Below, in pieces: positions 15,891-25,387 of a DNA stretch of 64,000 nucleotides. A program made the translations under genes and the position numbers. Position 1 is the first letter of the stretch; each line of letters starts with the position of its first letter. Location: contig NZ_LYOY01000051.1 of the NCBI RefSeq assembly GCF_001653515.1, forward strand, positions 1,260,001-1,324,000, read 5' to 3'. The notes beneath the pieces were generated by a model, which was not told where the DNA came from, did not search any database, and was given only the letters and a program-made list of their open reading frames with translations. The DNA is from Streptomyces sp. ERV7 (GTDB lineage Bacteria; Actinomycetota; Actinomycetes; Streptomycetales; Streptomycetaceae).

Positions 15891-18023
15891 ATGATCGAGA
15901 CCGCGGACGACGGACGGGTGTGGCTGCTCTCCGGCCGCACCAGCGGCTATGCGCTGCACCTCACGGACCACGGGGAGCTCCTGCATCTGCACTGGGGCCC
16001 GCGCCTGGCCCTCGCCGACGCCGAGGCACTGGCAGCCCAGCCCCTGCCGCCCTACTGGCCCTTCGAGTCACCACTGGATGGTCAGGAGGAGTACGTGGTG
16101 GAGGGCGGGCCCCGTTTCGCGCGCCCCGCGCTCTCCGTACGGACCCCTCAAGTGCGCGGTACCGAGTGGACCTTCGTGGGCGCCGCGACCGGGGGCGACG
16201 AGCTGCGGCTGCGGTTCGCCGACGCCGTGCACCGCCTCGGGCTCACCCTGCACTACCGGATGCGCGACGACGCCGACGTCGTCGAGCGCTGGGCCACCGT
16301 CGCCCACGAGGGCACGGCCGGCGACCCGGACCTGGAGCTGCTGCGCGCCGACGCGGCCGTGTGGACGCTGCCGCTGCGCGACGGCTGGCGGATCAGCCAG
16401 CTGCACGGCCGCTGGGCGGCCGAGTCCCGGCTGGTACGGGCCCCGCTCACCCCGGGCGACAAGGTCCTCGGCAGCCGCCGCGGCCACACCGGCCACCAGC
16501 ACCTGCCCTGGGTCGCCCTGGACGCCGAGGGCGCCGCCACCGAGGAGAGCGGCGAGGTGTACGGGTGCGCGCTCGGCTGGTCCGGGTCCTGGCGCATCGC
16601 CGTGGCGCAGCTGCCGGACGGCCGGGTGCAGATCAGCGGCGGCGCCGGGTACGACGACTCCGGGCTGCTCCCGCTCGCGCCCGGCGAGTCGTACACCACT
16701 CCCGTCTTCGCCGGGCTGTGGAGCCCCGACGGCTTCGGCGGGGCCAGCCGGGAGTGGCACGCCTGGCAGCTGGCCCGGGTGATCCCGGACGCCGGGCGGC
16801 CGCGGCCGGTGCTCTTCAACTCCTGGGAGGCCACCGGGTTCGACATCGGCGAGGAGCAGCAGCGCGCGCTGGCGCGGCGGGCGGCCGGGCTGGGCGTGGA
16901 GCTGTTCGTCGTCGACGACGGCTGGTTCGGGGACCGGACCCACGACGCGGCCGGGCTCGGCGACTGGACGCCCAGCCCCGTGCGCTTCCCGGGCGGGCTG
17001 AAGCCGCTCGCGGACGAAGTGCACGCGCTGGGTATGCGGTTCGGGATCTGGGTCGAGCCGGAGATGGTCAACCCCGACAGCGCGCTGTACCGGGCGCACC
17101 CGGAGTGGGTGCAGCACCAGAGCGGCCGCCGGCGCACCGAGTTCCGCAACCAGCTCGTGCTCAACCTCGCCCGCCCGGACGTCCAGGACCACCTCTGGGA
17201 GCAGTTGGACGGGCTGCTCGCCGGCGTGCCCGTCGACTATGTGAAGTGGGACTTCAACCGCTGCTTCAGCGACGCGGGCTGGCCCGGTGAGGAGTATCCG
17301 CAGCGGCTCTGGACCGAGCACGTCCGGGCGCTGTACGGGCTGGTGGACCGGCTGCGGGCCGCCCACCCCTCGGTCGACTTCGAGTCCTGCTCGGGCGGCG
17401 GCGGCCGGATCGACCTCGGCATCCTTTCCCGTACCGACCAGGTGTGGACCTCCGACAACACCGACCCGCTGGACCGGCTCGCCATCCAGCACGGCTTCAG
17501 TCAGCTGCACCCGGCCCGGGTGATGGCCGCCTGGGTCACCGACAGCCCCAACACCCAGCTCAACGGCCGCCGCAGCAGCCTGCGCTTCCGCTTCGTGAGC
17601 GCGATGGCCGGGGTGCTCGGCATCGGCGGGGACCTCGCCCGGTGGAGCGAGGCCGAACTGGCCGAGGCGCGCGGGTGGGTGGAGCTGTACAAGGCGATCC
17701 GGCCGGTGGTGCAGCTCGGGGCCCAGTACCGGCTGCGGCCGCCGAGCGGCGGGCTCAGCGCCGTCCAGTACGTGCGCGGCGACGACACCGTGGTCCTGGC
17801 CCACCTCCAGGCCCAGCACTACGGGGAGCGGCCCCCGGCCGTGCGGCTGCGCGGCCTGGACCCGGCGGCGGCCTATCGGTGCCTGGACACCGGAGCCGTG
17901 CACAGGGGAGCGCTCTTGCTGCACCGGGGTCTGGACACCGGGCTTCGGGGTGATCTTGATGCGGCGGTGTTCCGTTTCCGGCGGACGGGCGAGGGCGAGG
18001 CTGATGGCGGGGGCGAGGCATAA
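15891..18023 (+). CDS. Alpha-galactosidase (GH36)
   Basis: Glycoside hydrolase family 36 enzyme that releases terminal alpha-galactose. The 710-residue protein has no signal peptide, so it is cytoplasmic. The N-terminal beta-supersandwich is followed by a barrel with DDGWFGDR near residue 340, the nucleophile aspartate in KWDFNR near 450 and the acid/base region SDNTDPLDR near 520. ATG at 15891 preceded by GGGAG is preferred over a longer in-frame upstream extension that would run into the divergent promoter. It stands alone with no sugar transporter or LacI regulator beside it. Confidence 0.92.
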   Translation: MIETADDGRVWLLSGRTSGYALHLTDHGELLHLHWGPRLALADAEALAAQPLPPYWPFESPLDGQEEYVVEGGPRFARPALSVRTPQVRGTEWTFVGAATGGDELRLRFADAVHRLGLTLHYRMRDDADVVERWATVAHEGTAGDPDLELLRADAAVWTLPLRDGWRISQLHGRWAAESRLVRAPLTPGDKVLGSRRGHTGHQHLPWVALDAEGAATEESGEVYGCALGWSGSWRIAVAQLPDGRVQISGGAGYDDSGLLPLAPGESYTTPVFAGLWSPDGFGGASREWHAWQLARVIPDAGRPRPVLFNSWEATGFDIGEEQQRALARRAAGLGVELFVVDDGWFGDRTHDAAGLGDWTPSPVRFPGGLKPLADEVHALGMRFGIWVEPEMVNPDSALYRAHPEWVQHQSGRRRTEFRNQLVLNLARPDVQDHLWEQLDGLLAGVPVDYVKWDFNRCFSDAGWPGEEYPQRLWTEHVRALYGLVDRLRAAHPSVDFESCSGGGGRIDLGILSRTDQVWTSDNTDPLDRLAIQHGFSQLHPARVMAAWVTDSPNTQLNGRRSSLRFRFVSAMAGVLGIGGDLARWSEAELAEARGWVELYKAIRPVVQLGAQYRLRPPSGGLSAVQYVRGDDTVVLAHLQAQHYGERPPAVRLRGLDPAAAYRCLDTGAVHRGALLLHRGLDTGLRGDLDAAVFRFRRTGEGEADGGGEA

Positions 18024-18404
18024 GGAATGCGCGATCCCGGCGCGGTGAATTGCCCCATAAGGAGGGACTGCCTAAAAGTGGACAGAGTGGGGCGATAGGT
18101 GTCCAGGAGGGTGAATGCGGGTGGAACTTTCGCCCGGATTGGGTGATTTGGTGGTCACTGTCCATCTCCCCGACGGGAAGGGGAGGTTGCCCGTGAGCAG
18201 CGTCATACCCGTGACGTTCCGTGGTGGCGGCCCCGAATGAATTCCCCCGTCCGGCGGGGCCTGTTGGGAATTCCGGTCGACGCAGGGTGACCGCAATTCC
18301 CGGATGAATTCCCGGCCGGGAATACGGATGACGAATGGGCACTTGTCGTGGCACGCCGGGCTCGCTTACGGTCACCGCAATCCGGGTGGACCGCCGAATC
18401 CTGC
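18024..18404. other. Intergenic region upstream of the riboswitch
   Basis: About 380 bases between the alpha-galactosidase stop and the c-di-AMP riboswitch. I see no supported gene. It must contain the promoter of the riboswitch transcript; TTGTCG near 18344 with TTACGG about 17 bases further is a weak candidate. Confidence 0.3.
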
Positions 18405-18563
18405 CACCGCTCGGAATCCGCACCCATCCACGCGTGGCAGGAGCGGGGGACCCAGGTAAGCGCCGTCCGGAATTCCGGCACGGCTCGGGGTGAAGCCGGA
18501 GCACCGCACGCGGTGCCCGGCCGGGCAGCTCCAGCCCGAACCCGACAGCTCACCTCGCAGGCG
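18405..18563 (+). ncRNA. ydaO-yuaA (cyclic di-AMP) riboswitch
   Basis: The conserved blocks of the ydaO aptamer occur in order: GGAGCGGGGGACCCA (18440-18454), then GGGGTGAAGCC (18487-18497), then CCCGACAGCTCACCTCGCAG (18541-18560). The last differs only slightly from the consensus CCGACAGCUAACCUCGUARGCG. In Streptomyces these riboswitches repress genes for Rpf and other wall hydrolases when c-di-AMP is high. Here the start codon at 18581 follows with GGAGAGG as ribosome-binding site. The gene now behind it is a chimera rather than an intact rpf. The 5' boundary is approximate. Confidence 0.88.
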
Positions 18564-18580
18564 CCGGAGAGGAATCCGCC

Positions 18581-19012
18581 ATGCCCGCGAAGGGTAAGCA
18601 CCGCCGTCCCAAGTCCAGCCCGATATCCCGGGGCATGGTCGCCGCCGGCACGGGCGGCGCCGCGCTGGCCATCCCGCTGCTGGGCGCCACCGGCGCGCAC
18701 GCCGCGGTGCAGACCGCCGCCCCCGCCACCGCGCCCCAGCAGGCCCCCCGCCACTGCGAAGTCCTCCTCGACCGGGGCCCGTTCACCCTGGAAGGGGAGC
18801 GGCGGCTGCTGCGCGAGCACCGCGTCGACGTGCTCGTCACCAAGGACAGCGGCGGCCCCGCCACCGCCGCCAAGCTCACCGCCGCCCGCGAGCTCGGGCT
18901 GCCGGTCGTGGTGGTGCGCCGGCCCGAACCGCCCGCCGGGGTGCGTACGGCCCCGGACGTGCAGAGCGTGCTCGCGCTGCTCAGTGCCGCCGCAGCAGAT
19001 ACGTGTCCATGA
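18581..19012 (+). pseudogene. Chimeric ORF: Rpf-type signal peptide fused to the CobK C-terminus
   Basis: Residues 1 to about 45 are a Sec signal region of the type in secreted Streptomyces Rpf/LysM proteins (GKHRRP..., then IPLLGATGAHA with a cleavage site after AHA). From about residue 58 the product changes to the C-terminal part of precorrin-6A reductase: EVLLDRGPFTLEGE, then DVLVTKDSGG and ELGLPVVVVRRP. The Rpf catalytic domain, and about two thirds of CobK including the NADPH site, are absent. The fusion is in frame, so a secreted 143-residue protein could be made, but neither parent activity is expected. The last 32 bases overlap the convergent cobF gene. Confidence 0.83.
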
Positions 19013-19736
19013 TCCACCCCTTGCGCTCCCGGGCCCGGGCCCGCAGCTCCTCGATGCGGTCGGAGACCTCGGACAGCCGCCCCTGCACCAGGATCTCGTC
19101 CGGCGTGCCGACGTAGGCACCCCAGTAGATGTACAGATCCTGGTCGAGATGGCGGGTGAAGGCCTGGCGGGCGTCCAGCATCACCACCACGTCGTCGACC
19201 CCCTCCGGCCAGCCCTCCGCGAGCCGTCGGCCGGTGGTGATCTGCACGGGCCGGGCCACCCGGTTCAGCCCCGTCCGGTGCTTGGCGAGCAGCGCCGAGA
19301 CGCTGCTGATGCCCGGCACCACCTCGTAGGTGAAGGCGGCCCCGCCCCGCTCCAGGATCTCCTCCAGGATGCCGAGCGTGGAGTCGTACAGCGCGGGATC
19401 GCCCCACACCAGGAACGCCCCGCACTCGTCGTCGGCCAGCTCGTCCACGATGAAGCGCTCGTAGAGGTCGGCCCGGCGGCGGCGCCAGTCGTCGACGGCG
19501 GGCGAGTAGTCCGATGTCTTGCGGTCGCGCTCGGGGTCGCGCGCCTCGACGAGGCGGTACGGGCGGCCGGTGACATGGGTGTCGAGAATGTCCCTGCGCA
19601 GCCCGGTCAGATCGGACTTCTCCTCGCCCTTCTCCATGATGAAGAAGGCATCCGCCTTGTTCAGCGCCTTGACGGCCTGGAGCGTCAGATGGTCGGGGTC
19701 GCCCGCCCCGATGCCGATCACATAGATCTTTCTCAC
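18981..19736 (-). CDS. cobF: Precorrin-6A synthase (deacetylating) CobF
   Basis: SAM-dependent methyltransferase of the aerobic cobalamin pathway that methylates C1 and removes the acetyl group to give precorrin-6A. The 251-residue protein has the tetrapyrrole-methylase N-terminus YVIGIGAGDPDHLTLQA and the second signature EVVPGISSVSAL. CobF belongs to the same pathway as CobK, whose tail is found in the convergent chimera. This suggests that a cob cluster lost genes here. The start ATG at 19736 is 81 bases from the divergent lutA. Confidence 0.93.
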   Translation of the reverse strand: MRKIYVIGIGAGDPDHLTLQAVKALNKADAFFIMEKGEEKSDLTGLRRDILDTHVTGRPYRLVEARDPERDRKTSDYSPAVDDWRRRRADLYERFIVDELADDECGAFLVWGDPALYDSTLGILEEILERGGAAFTYEVVPGISSVSALLAKHRTGLNRVARPVQITTGRRLAEGWPEGVDDVVVMLDARQAFTRHLDQDLYIYWGAYVGTPDEILVQGRLSEVSDRIEELRARARERKGWIMDTYLLRRH

Positions 19737-19817
19737 GGCCCCGAGTCTGCCGCATCCATGCGAGGGCGCGAACAGCGAGGCCTACCGGGGCCGGGAACTA
19801 CCGCCTATCCTCCGACC

Positions 19818-20573
19818 ATGCGTGTCGCACTCTTCGTCACCTGCGTCAATGACGCGGTGTACCCGGCCACGGGCATCGCGACGGTGAGACTCCTCGAACG
19901 TCTCGGCGTCGAGGTCGACTTCCCACCCGGCCAGACGTGCTGCGGACAGGCCCAGTTCAACACCGGCTACCGCCGTGAGACCGAGCCGCTGGTGCGCCGG
20001 ATGGGCGCGGTGTTCGAGGGGTACGACCATGTGGTCACCCCGTCCGGATCCTGCGCGGCGATGGTCCGCGACAACTACCCCCGTATCGCCCGCAAGGCCG
20101 CCTCCGAGGGCCGGGGTGCGGAGCTCGCTGAGATCGCGGGATCGCTCGTGCCGCGCCTGTACGAGCTGTCCGAGTTCCTCGTCGACGTCCTCGGCGTCAC
20201 GGACGTCGGCGCCTACTTCCCGCACACCGTCACCTATCACCCCTCTTGTCACGGTCTGCGGATGCTGGGTCTCGGGGAGCGGCCGCGCAGGTTGCTGGAG
20301 GCCGTCAAGGGCCTGGAGCTGCGCGAACTGCCCGGCGCCGAGGAGTGCTGCGGCTTCGGCGGCACCTTCGCCCTCAAGAACCCGGACGTCTCGGCGGCCA
20401 TGGGCACCGACAAGGCGGACAGTGCGCTCAGCACCGGCGCCGAGGTGCTGTGCGGCGCCGACAGCTCCTGTCTGATGCACCTGGGCGGCATCCTGCGCCG
20501 CCGGGGCGACTCGCTGCGGGCCCTGCACCTCGCCGAGATCCTGGCCAGTACGGAAGCGGAGCCCCTCGTATGA
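19818..20573 (+). CDS. lutA: Lactate utilisation protein LutA (Fe-S oxidoreductase)
   Basis: Subunit of the LutABC L-lactate oxidising complex. The 251-residue protein has two cysteine-rich CCG domains: QTCCGQAQFNTGY near residue 40 with PSGSCAA near 78, and HPSCHGLRM near 143 with EECCGFGG near 177. ATG at 19818 gives the usual MRVALFVTCVND start. It heads a three-gene operon; its stop overlaps lutB by 4 bases (ATGA at 20570). No LutR (GntR) gene lies beside it. Confidence 0.94.
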   Translation: MRVALFVTCVNDAVYPATGIATVRLLERLGVEVDFPPGQTCCGQAQFNTGYRRETEPLVRRMGAVFEGYDHVVTPSGSCAAMVRDNYPRIARKAASEGRGAELAEIAGSLVPRLYELSEFLVDVLGVTDVGAYFPHTVTYHPSCHGLRMLGLGERPRRLLEAVKGLELRELPGAEECCGFGGTFALKNPDVSAAMGTDKADSALSTGAEVLCGADSSCLMHLGGILRRRGDSLRALHLAEILASTEAEPLV

Positions 20574-21988
20574 GCGCGACGTTCGTCGGCATGCCGTCGT
20601 TCCCCGTGGCGGCCAAGGAGGCGGTCCACGACACGACCCTGCGCGCCAACCTGCGGCACGCCACCCACACCATCCGCGACAAACGCGCCAAAGCGGTCGC
20701 CGAGCTCTCCGACTGGCAGCAGCTGCGCGAAGCGGGAAAGCAGATCAAGGACCACACCCTGCGCCATCTCGACCGCCATCTGGTGCGGTTGGAGGAGTCC
20801 GTCGTACGGGCCGGGGGCACCGTCCACTGGGCCGCCGACGCCGACGAGGCCAACCGCATCGTCGCGGACCTGGTCAAGGCGACCGGCGAGCGCGAGGTCG
20901 TGAAGGTCAAGTCCATGGCCACACAGGAGATCGGCCTCAACGAGGCACTGGCCGCCGAGGGCATCTCCGCGTACGAGACCGACCTCGCCGAACTGATCGT
21001 GCAGCTCGGCCACGACCGTCCCTCCCACATCCTGGTCCCCGCGATCCACCGCAACCGGGGCGAGATCCGCGACATCTTCCGCGAGGAGATGGGCAGCTGG
21101 GGCCGCCCCGCCCCGGACGGTCTGACGGACAGCCCCGCCGAGCTGGCCGAGGCGGCCCGACTGCATCTGCGCGAGAAGTTCCTGCGCGCCAAGGTCGGGA
21201 TCTCCGGCGCCAACTTCATGGTGGCCGAGACCGGCACCCTCGTCGTCCTGGAGTCCGAGGGCAACGGCCGGATGTGTCTGACCCTCCCCGAGACGCTGAT
21301 CTCCGTCGTCGGCATCGAGAAGGTGATCCCCACCTGGCAGGACCTGGAGGTCTTCCTCCAGACGCTGCCGCGCTCCTCCACGGCCGAGCGGATGAACCCG
21401 TACACCAGCATGTGGACGGGCACCACGGACGGCGACGGCCCCTCCGTGTTCCACCTGGTCCTGCTCGACAACGGCCGCACCGACACGCTCGCCGACGAGG
21501 TGGGCCGCCAGGCGCTGCGCTGCATCCGCTGCTCGGCCTGCCTCAACGTCTGCCCGGTGTACGAACGCGCCGGCGGCCACGCCTACGGCTCGGTCTACCC
21601 CGGCCCCATCGGCGCCATCCTCAGCCCCCAACTACGGGGCACCGCAAGCGAGATCGACGCCTCACTGCCGTACGCCTCCTCCCTCTGCGGGGCGTGTTAC
21701 GAGGTGTGCCCGGTCGCCATCGACATCCCCGAGGTGCTGGTGCATCTGCGCGAGCGGGTGGCGGAGCAGGGTGGCAAGGGGCACCGGCTGGAGAAGGCGG
21801 CCATGAAGGCGGCGAGTTGGGCCATGGACCGGCCGGCGGTTTTGGCGGCGGCCGAGCGCGCGGCGACACGGACCCGCGGACTCCACCCGAAGAACCCGCC
21901 GGGCGCCGGTGCGTGGACCGAGAGCCGCGCCCTGCCCGAGATGCCCGGGGAACCGTTCCGCGACTGGTGGAAGAAGCGCAGCCGATGA
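20570..21988 (+). CDS. lutB: Lactate utilisation protein LutB (iron-sulfur)
   Basis: Large 472-residue Lut subunit. It has an N-terminal LUD domain with GISGANFMVAETGTLVV near residue 210, two 4Fe-4S motifs (CIRCSACLNVCPVY near 315 and CGACYEVCPV near 372), and a C-terminal LutB tail. The ATG overlaps lutA and the stop overlaps lutC by 4 bases, so the complex subunits are made in sequence. Length and cysteine set are complete. Confidence 0.95.
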   Translation: MSATFVGMPSFPVAAKEAVHDTTLRANLRHATHTIRDKRAKAVAELSDWQQLREAGKQIKDHTLRHLDRHLVRLEESVVRAGGTVHWAADADEANRIVADLVKATGEREVVKVKSMATQEIGLNEALAAEGISAYETDLAELIVQLGHDRPSHILVPAIHRNRGEIRDIFREEMGSWGRPAPDGLTDSPAELAEAARLHLREKFLRAKVGISGANFMVAETGTLVVLESEGNGRMCLTLPETLISVVGIEKVIPTWQDLEVFLQTLPRSSTAERMNPYTSMWTGTTDGDGPSVFHLVLLDNGRTDTLADEVGRQALRCIRCSACLNVCPVYERAGGHAYGSVYPGPIGAILSPQLRGTASEIDASLPYASSLCGACYEVCPVAIDIPEVLVHLRERVAEQGGKGHRLEKAAMKAASWAMDRPAVLAAAERAATRTRGLHPKNPPGAGAWTESRALPEMPGEPFRDWWKKRSR

Positions 21989-22614
21989 ACTCCCGCGACC
22001 GCGTCCTGGCCCGCGTCCGCGCGGCCGTGGCCGACGCCCACGAGGCCCCCGGGCCCACCCGCGACTACCTCACGAGCCACACCCCGGACGACCCCGGGGC
22101 CATGGTCGACCTGTTGCACGAGAACCTGGCCGACTACCGGGCGATCGTGCACCGCACGGACGCCGACGATCTGCCGATGCTGCTCATGCGCCTGCTCGCC
22201 GAGCGGGGCGCGGCCACGATCCTGGTGCCGCCCGCGCTGCCCCCGTACTGGCTGAGCGCGGCCGACCCCGTACGCGTCCACGACCGGGCCGCGTCCACCC
22301 CGGCCGAACTCGACGTGGCGGACAGCGTGGTGACCGGCTGCGCGCTCGCCATCGCCGAGACCGGCACCCTCGTCCTGGACGGCGGCCCGGACCAGGGCCG
22401 CCGCCGGATCACCCTGATCCCGGACCACCACATCTGCGTCGTACGGGTGCCGGACCAGGTCGTGGCGTCGGTCCCGCAGGCGATGGCGCGCCTGGACCCG
22501 GCACGCCCGCTGACCTGGATCTCCGGCCCGTCCGCGACGAGCGACATCGAACTGGACCGGGTGGAGGGCGTGCACGGCCCGCGCACCCTGGAAGTGGTGC
22601 TCCTCAGCGAGTGA
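21985..22614 (+). CDS. lutC: Lactate utilisation protein LutC (LUD domain)
   Basis: 209-residue single LUD-domain protein, third subunit of the L-lactate dehydrogenase complex. The conserved segment is ALAIAETGTLVLDGG near residue 125. ATG at 21985 overlaps the lutB stop. It ends the operon; the DUF309 gene on the other strand converges on it with 44 bases between. Confidence 0.94.
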   Translation: MNSRDRVLARVRAAVADAHEAPGPTRDYLTSHTPDDPGAMVDLLHENLADYRAIVHRTDADDLPMLLMRLLAERGAATILVPPALPPYWLSAADPVRVHDRAASTPAELDVADSVVTGCALAIAETGTLVLDGGPDQGRRRITLIPDHHICVVRVPDQVVASVPQAMARLDPARPLTWISGPSATSDIELDRVEGVHGPRTLEVVLLSE

Positions 22615-22658
22615 GGCCCCCTGGAGTCGGCGGGGCACCAGGCGCCGGGTCAGCGGCG

Positions 22659-23135
22659 TCAGCGGGTCAGCCGGGGTGCCTCGGCCGCCGCGTCCACCGG
22701 CCCGGGCAGCCGGTCGGTCAGCTCATGGGCCCACGTCATGAGCCCGGTCAGATCGATCCCGTACAGCGGTATCCCCACATACCGCCCCAGTGAGTCCGCG
22801 CCCCGCGCGAGCAGCGCGGCGCCGCCCCTGGCGTTGCCGCGCGCGGCGTGGGTGAGCCCGACGGCGAGCTGCGCGAGCCCCCGCCACAGCTCGCGCTCGC
22901 TCTGGGGCCCCGACTTCCAGGCGTCCTCGAAGACCTCGTGCGCATGGAACGGCATCCCCGCGTCGAGCAGCCGCTGCGCCTCCCGCACGGTCTCGTCCGG
23001 GGTGCGCGCCACACCCTCCGGCTGCCGCTCCACTCCGGGTGCCCCATAGGGCAGCGGCCGCCCGAGCCCGTCCCTGGGCCGCGCGTTGCGCGCCCGTCCC
23101 TCGGCGTCCCGGTCCCGGCGCGAAGAAGTCTCCAT
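22659..23135 (-). CDS. DUF309 domain protein
   Basis: 158-residue soluble protein carrying the DUF309 signature FHAHEVFEDAWK near residue 65 (family consensus F-H-x-H-E-x-W/F-E-x-x-W). Helical segments follow (WRGLAQLAVGLTHAARGN). The first 45 residues are charged and low-complexity. The function of the family is unknown; the paired His/Glu motif suggests metal binding. It diverges from the tRNA-Pro gene. Confidence 0.85.
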   Translation of the reverse strand: METSSRRDRDAEGRARNARPRDGLGRPLPYGAPGVERQPEGVARTPDETVREAQRLLDAGMPFHAHEVFEDAWKSGPQSERELWRGLAQLAVGLTHAARGNARGGAALLARGADSLGRYVGIPLYGIDLTGLMTWAHELTDRLPGPVDAAAEAPRLTR

Positions 23136-23241
23136 GCGCCCATTGTCCCCCGCGGTCGCTCCCCGTACCGGAACACCGCCCTGAGTGAGGTATGGTTCTC
23201 ATGCACGACCGGCCAGGGGAAACCCCAGGTCAGACGGGCAC

Positions 23242-23315
<74 letters not shown>

Positions 23316-23336
23316 CTCTGCTTCACGCAGGTCGGA

Positions 23337-23368
23337 GGCCGTTCTCTCATCCGTGAGAGGGCGGCCTT
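23337..23368 (+). terminator. Terminator after tRNA-Pro
   Basis: AGGCCGTTCTCTC (23337 onward) pairs with GAGAGGGCGGCCT with two mismatches around an ATCCGT loop, followed by TTCTCG. It is the expected end of the tRNA transcript. Confidence 0.7.
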
Positions 23369-23446
23369 TCTCGTATGCCCGACCTCGTGTGCCCGACGGT
23401 GTTGCCGTGGCCGGGGGCGAGTTGAGCCCGCCGGCCGCGCACCGGG

Positions 23447-24985
23447 TCAGCCCGTCGCGGTGAGTTCGCCGCTGAGGGAGTCGTGCAGGCGGGCGCTGGG
23501 CCCGTTCAGGCCGGTGATCTCGACGGTCTTGCCGCGCAGGCGGTACCGGTGCTCGATCGCGTCGAGCGCCGCGACCGAGGAGGCGTCCCAGATGTGGGCG
23601 GCGGAGAGGTCGATGACCACCTTGTCGGGGTCTCCGGCGTAGTCGAAGCGGCCGGCGAGCTCGTTGGCGGAGGCGAAGAACAGCTGGCCGGTCACGGCGT
23701 AGACGACCCGGCCGCCGTCGGGGTCGGTGACCGCGGTGACGTCGGCGTGCCGGGCGACGCGCTTCGCGAAGACGGCCATCGCGGTCACCGACCCCGCGAC
23801 GACGCCGACGGCGAGGTTGTGGGTGGCGACGACGCCCGCCACGGTGACGGCCATGACGGTGATCTCGCCCGCGGGCATCCGCTTCAGCGTCCTGGGTGCG
23901 AGGGAGTGCCAGTCGAAGGTGGCGAAGCAGACCATCACCATGACCGCGACCAGCGCGGCCATCGGGATGTCGGACACGACCGGCCCGAAGGCCACGCAGA
24001 GCACCATCAGGAACACGCCCGCGAGGAAGGTCGACAGCCGGGTCCGGGCTCCCGAGACCTTCACGTTGACCATGGTCTGGCCGATCATCGCGCAGCCGCC
24101 CATGCCGCCGAGGAAGCCGGTGACGATGTTCGCGATGCCCTGCCCGATGGACTCCCGGGTCTTCGACGAGCGGGTGTCGGTGATCTCGTCGACCAGCTTC
24201 GCCGTCATCAGCGACTCCATCAGCCCGACGAGCGCCATGGCCAGCGCGTACGGGGCGACGGTGGTCAGCGTGCCGAGCGTGAAGGGCACGTCGGGCAGTC
24301 CGGGAACGGGCAGCGAGGACGGCAGCGCGCCCATGTCCCCGACGGTCGGCACGGCGATCCCCGCGGCGACGGTGACCAAAGTGAGGACCGCGATCGAGAC
24401 CAGCGGAGCCGGGACCGCGGTGGTGATCCTCGGGAGGGCGACCATCAGTCCAAGACCGGCCGCGAAGAGCGGATACACCGCCCACGGCACGTTCCGCAGC
24501 TGCGGCACCTGGGCGATGAAGACCAGGATCGCCAGGGAGTTCACGAAGCCGACCATCACCGAGCGCGGGAGGAAGCGCATCAGCTTGCCCACGCCCAGCG
24601 CGCCCAGCGCGATCTGGAAGACCCCGGCCAGGATGACCGCGGCCACCAGGTAGCCGAAGCCGTGCTGGCGGTTGAGCGGGGCGATGACCAGGGCCACCGC
24701 CCCGGTGGCCGCGGAGATCATCGCGGGCCGGCCGCCGACGACCGCGATCGTGACCGCCATGGTGAACGAGGCGAACAGGCCGATCGCCGGATCCACCCCG
24801 GCGATGATCGAGAACGAGATCGCCTCCGGGATCAGCGCGAGCGCGACCACCAGCCCGGCCAGCACCTCGGTGCGCAGCACCTTCGGGGACAGCCAGGACG
24901 GGCGGAAGCCGCGCAGCCGCGCTGAAGCGGGCAGAGCGGAGTCAGGCGATTCAGGCAAGGGAAGCAGACCTGTCAGGGCGGGCAC
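23447..24985 (-). CDS. SulP family anion transporter with STAS domain
   Basis: Membrane transporter of the SLC26/SulP type (sulfate, bicarbonate or other anions). It has about 10-12 hydrophobic helices. The family stretches EVLAGLVVALALIPEAISFSI (near residue 40) and GGMGGCAMIGQTMVNV (near 285) are present. A cytoplasmic STAS domain occupies roughly residues 400-500 (VVIDLSAAHIWDASSVAAL). The frame stays open to a start at 25090, but that extension encodes a Gly/Pro/Cys-rich tandem repeat, so GTG at 24985 (512 residues) is preferred. The substrate is not determined by sequence. There is no adjacent carbonic anhydrase gene. Confidence 0.88.
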   Translation of the reverse strand: MPALTGLLPLPESPDSALPASARLRGFRPSWLSPKVLRTEVLAGLVVALALIPEAISFSIIAGVDPAIGLFASFTMAVTIAVVGGRPAMISAATGAVALVIAPLNRQHGFGYLVAAVILAGVFQIALGALGVGKLMRFLPRSVMVGFVNSLAILVFIAQVPQLRNVPWAVYPLFAAGLGLMVALPRITTAVPAPLVSIAVLTLVTVAAGIAVPTVGDMGALPSSLPVPGLPDVPFTLGTLTTVAPYALAMALVGLMESLMTAKLVDEITDTRSSKTRESIGQGIANIVTGFLGGMGGCAMIGQTMVNVKVSGARTRLSTFLAGVFLMVLCVAFGPVVSDIPMAALVAVMVMVCFATFDWHSLAPRTLKRMPAGEITVMAVTVAGVVATHNLAVGVVAGSVTAMAVFAKRVARHADVTAVTDPDGGRVVYAVTGQLFFASANELAGRFDYAGDPDKVVIDLSAAHIWDASSVAALDAIEHRYRLRGKTVEITGLNGPSARLHDSLSGELTATG

Positions 24986-25035
24986 ACCGCCAACCGGCAG
25001 GCGAGCGAAACGGAGGATTGAGGGACCCTCCAGGG

Positions 25036-25078
25036 TACAGCCCGGTCCCGTACAGCCCGGCCCGTACAGCCCGGCCCG
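25036..25078. repeat. Three tandem copies of a 14-15 bp unit
   Basis: TACAGCCCGGTCCCG, then TACAGCCCGGCCCG twice, at 25036, 25051 and 25065. It lies upstream of the SulP gene, or inside its optional N-terminal extension. Copy number may vary between strains. Confidence 0.75.
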
Positions 25079-25387
25079 TTCCGGGGCCACGGGGAGCCCT
25101 CCGGGCCCGGTCGAGGTTTTTGCGGGCCCCGGGCGGCGTGGCGTGAGGGCGTCCGGGGCCCTGACGCCGGGGCGCGGGCTCCGTCTGTCCCCCCGGGACC
25201 GCGGGCTGTCCCCGGCTCAGCGGGGGGAGCTGATCTGGCCCAGGAACAGCCCGCATGCTGCCGTCGACGAGGGTGCCGACGCCGTGCCGGGTCCCGGGCA
25301 CGGTGGGCACAACGTATCGCCGGGATCTCCGTCGGCCGATCCGGGATGCGTGGCCGTTTCACGCAGCCCGGGGGGCCGCGTCGCCGG
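25079..25387. other. Intergenic region between SulP and AraC genes
   Basis: About 300 bases of GC-rich sequence between the SulP upstream repeats and the 3' end of the AraC gene. Reading frames here have no recognisable product. It should contain the SulP promoter (reverse strand); no convincing element was found. Confidence 0.3.

Noticed and set aside
25036..25078. Tandem repeats as a CRISPR array
   Set aside because: Units are 14-15 bp with no spacers; no cas genes are present.
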